A stretch of 64,000 nucleotides of DNA from Nectonema munidae (taxonomy: Eukaryota; Nematomorpha; Nectonematoida; Nectonematidae): contig JAUIRK010001047.1 in NCBI GenBank assembly GCA_030549495.1, positions 558,001-622,000 on the forward strand, in the 5' to 3' direction. Each line of letters begins with the position of its first letter. The first letter of the stretch is position 1. Position numbers and translations under genes: made by a program. Positions 10,941 through 22,000 of the stretch are shown here, in pieces. The notes beneath the pieces were generated by a model, which was given only the letters and a program-made list of their open reading frames with translations, was not told the origin of the DNA and ran no database searches.

Positions 10941-12150
10941 TCAACAAATTTTCATTAATTTTTATATATTTATATAAATCGTATAGGAAGAAAATCGATT
11001 CCATATGTTATCAAAGTTTTAGATTGATCGAATTTCTTAAATAACCAACCAACTTGAGCACGCTTTTATTTTAAACTTTTTGTGCATAAGTCGTCGTTCA
11101 ACTCGTTAGAATTAATCATTGTGGCTGAAGTTTTCATTTTTAAAATTGGCAGTTTGTGGGAGAGTTTTGGAGATTTTACAAATAAATATCGATCTTTATT
11201 TCCAAGTATCTAAAAAAATTAATCATTTATTTTATTTTTACAAAAAAAAATTTTTATTTAAAAGACTAAATATAAATATCAATAAAAATACTAGAAAAAC
11301 ACTTTTAGATCTGTTCCAAAATAAGGAATGAATCTGATATAATCAAATAGAATATAAACCAAATCTTCTCTTTGAGGTAAAAGAGCAACATTTCCTTAAT
11401 CAAGACCAATCAAATCCTTGTATCGATGCCGGTTTTATCCTTTTGGTTAAAGAGAGTTTAAATGAAAAAGATCTTTTAAAAAGGAAGTTTTAGAAGATTT
11501 CTCAAATTTCAACCCAAATTAGTTCCTGATCAGATTATTTTAAATTATTGAACTACTGAAAAAATAATTTGTTATGCTTACGAATTTATCTTGTCATTAT
11601 CACTGACCAAAAAACAGGTAGTTGATTGATAAAAAATTATGCTAATATGTTTGTTAAATTTACAAAGTTTAATTTGTAACCAATACTGTCAAATGTGTAA
11701 GTTTATAATCTGTAATTACTAGCATTAGATTTGTTTATTAGCTCATAAGAATAAATTGGTGATTATTATTAGTTTAATTTGCAATCATCACTACTAGATT
11801 TGTTGAAATCACAAAATTTAGTTATTAATAATAATAGGTTGTTCAATTCACAAATTAAAAATCGAACTGCTCTTTTTAAAATCAGCTATTAACACAATCA
11901 CTCCTTGATTAATAAAGCATTTAGAACAAAAACAAGAATAAGAGTTTGAAAGAAGTCGATGATCATAAAGGCTAACAACGGTAGTAGTTACTCCAATATT
12001 CTCAAAAGCCATTATTGGAGCATATAGCTTCGTTAAAGAGGGATGGGATCAATGCAAGCCATAATAATAATAATCAAAGAACCAAAAACATCTGTAAATA
12101 AATAAAGAAATAAATAGAAATTTCAAAAATCTTTTCTTACCTTTTTTTTA
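10941..12150. other. No gene recognised
   Basis: AT-rich. A 70-codon open frame (11119-11331) has no ATG at its start and an unremarkable Lys/Phe/Asn-rich translation. Nothing else can be supported. Confidence 0.45.
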
Positions 12151-12174
12151 AAACAGACTTGTTATTGTTCCACA

Positions 12175-12197
12175 ATGAATTCATTTCATTTTATCCT
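12175..12197 (+). CDS. Candidate signal-peptide first exon (tentative)
   Basis: ATG after CCACA opens MNSFHFIL and stops at a plausible donor (CCT/GTAAAT). A stretch at 12711-12735 would continue it in phase as LFFLLFSL, giving a hydrophobic core, and would join in phase 0 to 13011-13029. The weak points are the acceptor at 12710, which lacks a pyrimidine tract, and its donor GTCTTC, which is poor. An alternative is ATG at 12251 with the good donor GTAAGA at 12270, in phase 1 directly compatible with the exon at 13265. Neither is established. Confidence 0.2.
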
Positions 12198-12599
12198 GTA
12201 AATTTCTTCTTATTTTTTGTCATTTTATTATAATATGCCCATATGTTTCAATGTTTTCGATTGCAACAAGTAAGATATTTTTTATTTGAGATCTTTGCTT
12301 CCAAACTTTGGAATTCTTGCAGAATCTATTCAATTAAAGAATCATTAGTTTGAGTTAAAAATGGATAATTCTCAAATACTGAGGAAATCATTTCTTTTAG
12401 CTCAACTAAATTCTATTTGCAAACATTATATCCATTTTTATCTTTAACATTTTAATATTCGCCTCTGTCTTTTTAAATTCTGTGTTAAGCCATGCTATGT
12501 TTCGTCGTGTTCCATTTGCAAGCTTAAAACGACGTGGCATTGAAGAAAGGGGTTTGAAAGGGATCATGAAATGGAAACCTAACTACCTAAAGATCATTC

Positions 12600-12875
12600 A
12601 TTTCACCTGTATGTAGACATATTACATCCTATTAAAGTTACCTTAGGACTATAGTAAACATAACTCATCATCAATATACGAATGATTTGAATATGATATC
12701 TACGATGCAGTCTTTTCTTCCTACTTTTTTCACTTGTCTTCTCGTGTCTTTAGTTAAAATGCATGTAGACGTATTATTTACTTTTCTTCGAGAACTATAT
12801 AGAAAATAACTGATCATCATATATATGAATGCTTGACTTCTCTGTAAACAATATGATATAGAGTTGTAAGTAGCT
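12600..12875 (+). repeat. Diverged tandem duplication, about 160-bp unit
   Basis: The block CATGTAGACRTATTA...GAACTATA...ATCATCAT...GAATG...ATATGATAT occurs from about 12604 and again from about 12763. It lies just upstream of the micro-exon gene and may include its promoter. A canonical donor (GTT/GTAAGTAG, 12870) at the end of the second copy could close a 5' UTR exon. Confidence 0.4.
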
Positions 12876-13010
12876 CTTTTACTAAGATCATTTGTACATA
12901 GTTTATTTAGAAGTATCTGAAGATAAGAAACAAAGCAATTGTGTAATAATAACTGTTTTTTTTCTCAGTGATGAATTTATGATAAAGCCTATAGTTTTTA
13001 AATTCTTTAG

Positions 13011-13029
13011 AACATTAAAATAAAGAATG
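13011..13029 (+). CDS. Micro-exon gene: probable 19-nt exon (phase 0 to 1)
   Basis: The acceptor TTTTTAAATTCTTTAG precedes 19 bases and a consensus donor GTAAGT follows (GT at 13030). In the frame that joins the next exon it reads NIKIKN plus one base, G, which with the next exon's AT makes Asp. The in-frame triplet just before the exon is TAG, so the gene must start further upstream. A stronger acceptor at 12967-12968 would give a 61-nt exon that is closed in the useful frame; that form could only be untranslated. Confidence 0.45.
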
Positions 13030-16000
13030 GTAAGTCTTTTTAAATTTAGCCAAATTCATTGACATACATTTTATTTTCCTTTGAATACAATAGAAGTTAT
13101 TTCCATTTCTCGTGTTGTTAATTTTTTTGGCATTTAGTAAGAAATCTTTTTTCCTCAATAATAAAATATCTTAAAATTCCATGAATTATCTTTCAAATGC
13201 TTACAAAATTTCCTCTGAACAAATTTCAAACTCTAAAACGGCATTTAATTCCTTTCATTTGTAGATTCCGTAAAATCTGGAGGCAGTTATAGTAAGTTTT
13301 TCATTTTTACATTCATTCCACCATATAAAGTAATTTGCCTTCTCCTTACTTCTCTTTCCCAAAATTACAATTCCTAGCTCATTTTATTTTAAATTTTAAA
13401 TGATATAAACACTTCGAAAATGATATATTAATTCCAGCTTATCTCAAACAAACTTCTTTTGCTATTCTTCATGAATTTTTTCAACTTCTTAAAGGCAAAC
13501 TTTTTAATGCTTGTTGTATTTCTCGATTATATTTGCAACTTAAAAAATTGTGTAATATCGAAAACTTATATACATTTAACAAAATTAAGTCAAGCAGAAT
13601 AAAATGATTGCATTCTTAACCCAAATGAAGGGTAGGGGAAGAAGGCTGTTCATTTTCAATGCTTAGCTTGATTCATAGAATTACAAGAAAGATTACTTCT
13701 CATTCCAAAGGCGTTGCATTGAAAGCTTCGGAAGTAATTTGACAGGATTCGTTGAGGAACTGATTTAAAATACTCAGACATTTTTATTTTTCAATGTTTT
13801 ACAAAATAAAAAAATATATAACTATATAATATAATTATATATTGAAAATAGTTAATAAAATGCAATGCTATGACGACCTTAAAATCTGATATTCAACATT
13901 AAAGATGACTCCTATTTTTTGATCCAGATTTCCTCAAATAATTGTTATTTCCTTTTATAGCACCTTGCTGGAATGGTTATCGTAAGAAATAGCGAAAATT
14001 TTATTGTTAAAAATTTTGAAATATATCTTACATTTTTGCAATTTTAGAATATGCATGGTGTTGGGTTGAAGATAGTAATTATTTAAAACAATAACTGTTT
14101 AAATTAAATATGTTTTTAACTAATCACTCATTTTATATCTAGTAATAATTGATGTTCCTTATTACGTTTATGGTCCTCCAGGTAAGAAAATACAGTTTTT
14201 TCCAAAACTATTATCCCTTATCCAATGAAGGCCCTTTTTAGATCTGCGGGGCCACAAAATACTGTGTATATTTTTATGGCTCACAAATATATACATGTGT
14301 CATAAGAAACGCATGTATGAGTTTACATTATCATTAGTGTCTAACTATAATTTATAACTTAAGGAATTACACCCATTCTTTAGCACTCTAAAGAGGTTAA
14401 TTAATTATAATAAAATATGCTTTTATAAATTATATAACTTTAATCAACTCAAAATGTGTCTTATTTCTTAGAAAGATATCTACAATCCCAAAAATTTTGC
14501 AAGGGATCCATATGGGCGAAGGCCATTTTCGCCCCCCCCCTCACGGATGTGCGCCCCTGGTTAAGACGCCCTGGTTGTGAAATGCTGGTTTCTAACTTCC
14601 AGATTTTAATGAAATATGCACTAACTAAACTTACATTTTAATTATCTCTTTTTAAATCAATTATTATTAAACATGCACAATTAAAATATTTGTGTAAAAG
14701 TTTTGTATAAATTACAAGTAATATTTTAAAATGAGATTTAGATTTTTTATTTGTGATTTACTTTTTCAATGACTTTCAGAAATAATATGCATGCATAATA
14801 AACTGATTTAAAAACTTGTTTACTTTCTTATTTAAAACTATGCTGCATTTTCATCATGAAAGGTTATTCATTATAAATATTTTAGGTATAATTTACGATT
14901 CCACAAAAGGCTCTCATATGGGCGATCCCATAAATCGGAATTATATCGCCAAAATTATTACTCTTTTTATTGCGATTTTTTATTGAGATTTATTAAAATA
15001 GATAAGCTTATAAAAGATTGAACGATCATTGCTCTTGAGTATATGTTTCAACTTGACACAGTTTATTTATATGAAACAAATATTTGAAAATTGTACAGTT
15101 TTTGACTTAATTACATCTATATATTTAGTGCTATTTATGCGTCCATAAAAAAACTCATTAGATATATTAAACAAAGAGAACAATTTAAAATATATTATGT
15201 CTATTTAAAAATATGCTTCAAACTCGGGTAAGAAAAATTGTGCTTTGTGTAAAAACACCTGAAATATACAAAATCTTTCATTTTTATTTTTACTCTGTAA
15301 AGTGAATCACTTGGTCTACACTCTTGAATGCATTAAGAATTAGCTTAATATGTCATATTTTTTCCAAACTGAAAGAGACATTTTTTTTCAAGAATTAACA
15401 GAAGCGCAATCGTAATCCAAAGCGGCATTTTTTGAAAGTCGAAATCTTACAAAATTTTGTTACTTTATTGCATATATTTCTATTTTTCGCCTTTTTCAAA
15501 AAAATGATACAATATTGTTTCTTATTTGCATATATTTTGGAATAAAAATGGCAACAAATGTGTAAAACAATTTTAATATATCATAACGAAATATTTCATC
15601 CTTAGATGTTCAAAAATCGAGAAAAAAACTTTAGTTATAACTATACTAAATATATAAAAATTAAACAAAAAAGTATGAACAATTTTACTTTAAGTTCGTT
15701 CTTTTTCACGTAAAGTTCGTCTTTTTTAAAGTTAAATGTACCCTCTTTTATTTAACTTTATCATTTTTTATATTAAGTTTGTGCTTCTTGATTCTTAGTT
15801 TGTCTTTTTTCATTTTAAGTTCGCCCTTTTTAACTTTAAGTTTGTTTTTCTATAACTTTAACTTTTTTACATTAATTGTGATTTTTCTCACTTTTGAGAT
15901 GTCATCATTTTAACCTGTTTTTCATAGCTATTTTATTATTATTTTTAAGTTTAATTTTTTAATTAAGTTGCATTTTTTTATTTAATATTGTTTTATTAAC

Positions 16001-19000
16001 TTAAACATTTTGGAATTTATCTGTTGTTTTTATATCATTTAGTCTCTAGCCTAAAAACTTTAACTTAATCATAAATCATTTTAATTAAAAAAATGTTGTT
16101 TATTAAAAAAATAATAATAATAAAAAACAAATCAAAAATTTATTAAAAGGACGAGCAGGAAATAAAAAAAGTGAAGAACTTAAATTGCAAAAGGAGAAAG
16201 TAATCAAGGACAAACTTAAAGGAAAAAGGACGAACTATATCTGAATTTAAATTTTTGATTCTGTTCTGTTTATATTGCTTTGGCATGTGTTATTTTTATT
16301 ATAACTTTTTAAAAATATTTTAATAGAAATTAATTTAGATTAAATTATTACATTTTTTTGGTTATTTTTCCAATAATTTTTTTATTTTTTATTTATTTTT
16401 TCATTCTTTAATTTAGCAATATCTTTTTAATTGACTTTTTATATTAATTCAAAAAACACGTTCTTACATAAAATATAAAAAAAATTTTATATTGCTCGAA
16501 AAAATATTTGCTATAAAGAATACCTTTAAAAATATTAAAAAAAAAGTGTTTTACTTTATTCATATAACCACTTGAGCTTTAATACTTTCAAAATGATGTA
16601 AACGCAAAATGATGCGTTTACTATTAATTCACTCAAAAAACATATGTATATAAAAAATATACAAAAAAGTCAAATGGGAATAGACATATTCATTAATAAA
16701 AGTTTGATTATTCCTTTTTTACAACTAACTAAATAAACAAATGTGTTTTTTGAAATAATATCAAAATTCATTTAAAAAGATATTGCTTAATTAAAGGAGA
16801 AGAGTTTTGTAATTGAAAAAGTAAATAAAAAATAATAAAAATGTGCAATCATTTAACTATACTAATTCCAAAAATTTAGAAAATTTAATATCCAAATAAT
16901 GTTAAAATTTCAAAAAAAAAGTTTAAATAAAAATAACACATGGCAAAACAATATAAACAGAAGAGAATCAAAAATTTAAATTCAGAAAGAATTGGAAAAA
17001 TACAAAATAGAACTAAAAATGGTACATATTTTTAATTTTCTTCTGCAGACGAAAGAAAAAAATGATAAAAGCATTGTAAAAATAGGATATGGATTGACAT
17101 CGTGTCACTGGTAGGTACTCCACATAGACTTTAGTCCTGTCTTTATTTTTTCTGACTGGAAGCAGTTAATGTTCATTTTGTATACTATTTATTAGCAAAA
17201 GAAATAAAATTACAAGATAAATTTTTTTTAAATTATATAGCAGTTGTTTTAAAAATCAAATTAGATCAATCCTGATGTATATTGTTTTTAATTTTTTCAA
17301 TTTGAAAACTTTAATTAATTTTTTTTTTCAATTAAGAGGTCTTTTATTTTAGAAGGTAACTTTTGTGATCAGATGTTTTCTAGTATATTGTATATTTGAG
17401 ACAGATTTGATATAAAATTTATTTCATTAATTATCTTCAAACAAATATGTATTAAATTTTTTAAGTAAAGTGTAATAAGTACAAGTTATTGTAAACCTAC
17501 CGAGAAAGATTTTATGTATGTGTTTAAACTATTCAAATTGCAATGCAAAGTTTCTCCTCGCTGTTTTAATTGAGTATCGTTGTAATTAGCTATAGTATAT
17601 TATATATAATTCAGATTATAGGATTAATTAGTTACTTGGCCAGTGTAGAAGAACGTTTGTAATATTTTAATAGAGGAAAAAGATCAGTGCGATGAGAAAA
17701 AGGCTTTTATAATTACGACCTAAGGCTATGTGATTCCCAACATTTTTTTAGGCGACCCCAATTATATTTCTCAAAATATGACCGTGACCCACTAATTTAG
17801 CTGTATATATCTTATTACAAGTTTATATGATTAGCTGGCTGTAAAAGTAAGGGACGACAATTGTAATGAATATATCTGTAAGAGAGGTACTCTAAAGTTG
17901 TGAAAGACATAATAAGCAAATATATTCAAAGCATAATGAATTTAAAATTTGACATTAATTAAAACAACCACTACTGGAATAATATTCTGTCACATTCTTT
18001 GAGAACAAGCTAAAGCTGTGAAATGGTAAATTAATTTTAATTGGAGCCTTGGGCTTCAATCATCTTCCAGAAAAAGGTTCAAAAGTAGAAAGGACGCAGT
18101 TTTTTCTAGTTAAATCTTTCCTTTCCACAGCCTCAGCTTTGATTTGCCACAACCTGGATAGTCTCATCTTTTCTTTGCATGGACATATTTGGCAAATTCA
18201 ACTCTAAAAATATGTTTATCAGATACGCCAGTTTAAGCAATCACTTTGGTTCTGTAAGCCTTGCTGTCAGTACGTGTTTCTTCTCGTTTAGAAAGATTTC
18301 AACTTCTGCACGCATGCAAAGCACCCCTGAAGCTCTGTTCCTCGTGATAGCTTCCTGACAGAAGAGTAGTAAAGAAGATATTCATATTCGGATCCCATAC
18401 CAAAGCACTTTTGACTAAACAGCCTTGAATTCAATGCTGATGATTTAATAAAATTTACTATTTGAATAACACCTTCTATAACTGTGCTAAGCTCAAGTGA
18501 CATTTATCACATTTTATTTATTGAAGCAGGCAATGAGTCGCTATCACTGTGGGGTTGACTTGTTTTAGTCTGGCGGTGAAACCTGACGTTCACTTAACAT
18601 TGCGGTTGCTCCATCCGAGCACGCACTGTAGCACTGGTCCCATTTTCTTTGATGAAACTATCAACCACCTTGAAAATATCTTCACCTTTTGTTGTTGTCT
18701 CCAGTGATTTGCAGGACAGAAAGTTTTCTACAATGTCACTCTTCCTTTGGTACCACGCATATAGCAAGACCTGGGCATCATCATAGACGGCAGTTGACTT
18801 ATCCAACTCCAAGCTAAATTTTCCAATCTCCTTGATGGAAGCCACTACCTGTTCTTTAATGTCTTGCGAAATCTCTTAAATTCTTCGGTTGATTGTGTTA
18901 TCTGAAAGCGGAATAGCTTCAATTTTTTCACTGCAGCATCTCCAACGATGGTGCAAACCATATCAAGTAGCACTTCCCCATATATAATGCATTGTGGTTT

Positions 19001-22000
19001 TTCGGTTCCATCATCGATGAGACGCGTAAATCCAGTGCCAAGAAATCCTTCTTTGTACACCCGTTTTCTGGACATCACTAAAGAATCTGAAATGAAATAA
19101 AAATTAAATTACTAGCCCATCACCTTTAAGCAACAAACTCCCATCCACGAGGCTGGGTGTGCATAGTAAACTCATACACATATATACAGATACACACACA
19201 CATCGACAATTTATATAAAAGATATTAAAAAAATTACAAAGAAGAAAAGATGTAATTCGTTTAAAAATGAAAACAGCGTATATACTATATAGTATTCGTT
19301 GAGATTGTAGGAGAAAAGCACGGAGATAATAAATCAATGCTTATTTGACAGCTTTTTTTCTTCTCTCTCTCTCTCTCTATGCCTTTCTTTAAAAGATATG
19401 AAAATTAAAATTGATTCATCATTTTTGGCGTTTTCTCTTGTTCCTACTTTTCTTCATTTATCTTTGTTAAAAAATAGATAAGAAATTATCCACTATGCCT
19501 CCACCAATATAGGACTGTATATCTTTAAAAACTCTTAGATTTAAGAGTTGACAATGTTTTTATATTGAGGTCTTGGCAACCCAAAAAATGCTTGCAGCGC
19601 CCTTTTGGGGTCGTGACTCCAGGGCTGGATAACCCCTGATCTAAGGTAACAAAGTAGCAATGTGCTCCTGCAAGTATATACATTCAATTTATATTTGTGA
19701 TAATTATAATTAAATGAAAAAAAAAAATTGATCTGTGTCAGGAACTTAATTAAAAAAGGATTTTACAATTCTTTTATAAATTCACTTGTATTTTTTCACT
19801 ACTAACGCTTATGGTTTTGAAAGAAATGAATTGGAGGATGATGTTGGTAGTTAATTTAACAAATTTTATTTCATCAATAATGAGTTAATTTATAGGTTAT
19901 AGTTAAGTTATTTATAGAAATTATTATATGATTAATTTATCACAAAAGTTGTACTCACAGAATTCTTTTTGTGATAATCTCAAATCTGTGCTGAATTTGC
20001 AAACTATATCTACCTTTAATTACATTATTAGATTACTGCTTTTTTGAACAGAATCACAGATAGTCTCAAATTAAAATTATAACAACTTTTATGTCTGAGC
20101 CTCAATATTACTATTGAAATAAGGATATTATAGGACTTACTAATTATACTTCTTTATTTTATCCAAATTTGTTCGTTTATTAACAAAAATTTCTTTAATC
20201 ACTGAGAAGAAATGTTATAATCACTTTCTAATTAAATTAGTACACGATATATATTCAATGTTGCTTTTTAGAGTTATCATTATAACAAAATGTAAAAAAA
20301 AACTTTAATTTTATAAAGAAGTATTATAAATAAACATTTACTTAATCAATAAGTGTTTTTCACATTCCATTTATTTAGTATCATTTTCAGATTACTAGTA
20401 TTTTCTAGTAAAAATATATTTATACTATATGAAAATTATTTAAGTTTATTTAGAAATACTAATTTTTTTAATAAGTTATTTAGAAAAGATTCAAACTATA
20501 ATAATTAATAATTGGGCCTAACTTTTTACATATTTTACTAGTCGGTTACACTTTCAAACTGCTAAACCTTACTAATTCGTTAGAAGATCTTTGGACAAGA
20601 GCGTTTACTAATTTAATTAGTGGGTGGAACTAATTTGTTTCTCAGTGAAAGCAATATTTAATGTATTGTCTATCTAGCTATAAAATTTATAATAGTTAAT
20701 TCCTTTGTTAGTTATTCAAAATTGATTTGAAAGTAAATAAATGAGATTATCTTCTTTGCATATTTCCTAAGAAATTTAATTGAATAAACTATAAAATGAG
20801 TTTGAACCCAAAGACTTAAGGTATCAATGATAAACTCGACAATCGACCATCTGTTCATAATATAAATTAAATATAAAAAATATTTTTGCAAAGATTTTCT
20901 CTTACTCTATCAAAAATGTTTCTCAAAATTTTGGACATTATGTGAAAAAAATATACAATCAAAAAGAGCAAACTTTAGTGAATTCCTTAAATTCAAGGGC
21001 GTAGCCAGAGGGGGGCAAGAGGGCAGTGCCCCCCCCCCCCACCCAAATACCTTTTCTGCCCCCCAAATACCAAATATTTTTACTACTTAATTAAAGTTCT
21101 TATTTTATTTCCATTATGCTTGCCTCCCTAAATTCCTTGCATGCCCCCCAGCTTCCATTTTTTGGCTACGCCACTGCTTAAATTAAGGAAGAATCTAAAT
21201 TTCACTAATCCTATAAGTTTTCCCTTTAAAGTGTGGACAAATATTTTTAGATTTTTTTTATTTATTTTCTAGATATAATTATAGAAGATATTTATATTGA
21301 TGATTATGGTAAAATTTTTTATTTATTTAATAATATTTTTCGTGTAAAATATCGCGAATTTTATAGGTATTTTACTCAAAAATTTTGAAATGAAAATTTT
21401 TGTTCTTATTTAAACAAGAGTATTAAAAAGTAAAAAATTTCCGATATATTCATTCAATAAATATTTCAATCTCATAATTCAATTCCTCTTAAAATGACAA
21501 AAATTAGAGATACCGTATAAATAAGTTTCTTATTATTGAAAATAAAACCATCAAATAATTCTATACTCCATCATAATTTTCATATTTATTTTCTCAAAAA
21601 AAAATTTTAAAAATTAAAAAAAACTTTTAGAACGATGTTTTCTTACATTTTCCCCATTTTACAGCAATTAACTACCGTTTATTTACTAAATAATAAGTAT
21701 TTAAAATTTAAATATGCTTTTTTTAAATAAATGAATATCTTTTTTTTAGGTTTGGTAGATTGTTTACGAATTATACGGATAGCATATAGCTTAATTTAAT
21801 AAAAGTATGCGCCATATGTGAAGTTGAATATGAAAAATTAAAGGACAATTTAAAGATATTTCATAGGTTGAAGATATGTTTTTGTTCAAACAGACAAAAT
21901 GGTTATAGTAAAAATATTAGCAAAGTTAACAAATACTCTGACCAACCAATTAGTAATGGCAATAGTCTCTATTAAAGCTATTGTCTTCTTTTGTAGTAAC

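Noticed and set aside
20390-20415. Additional micro-exons at 20274 and 20390
   Set aside because: The acceptors look acceptable but the segments hit stops in phase 1 and have lengths of 20 and 17 nt.
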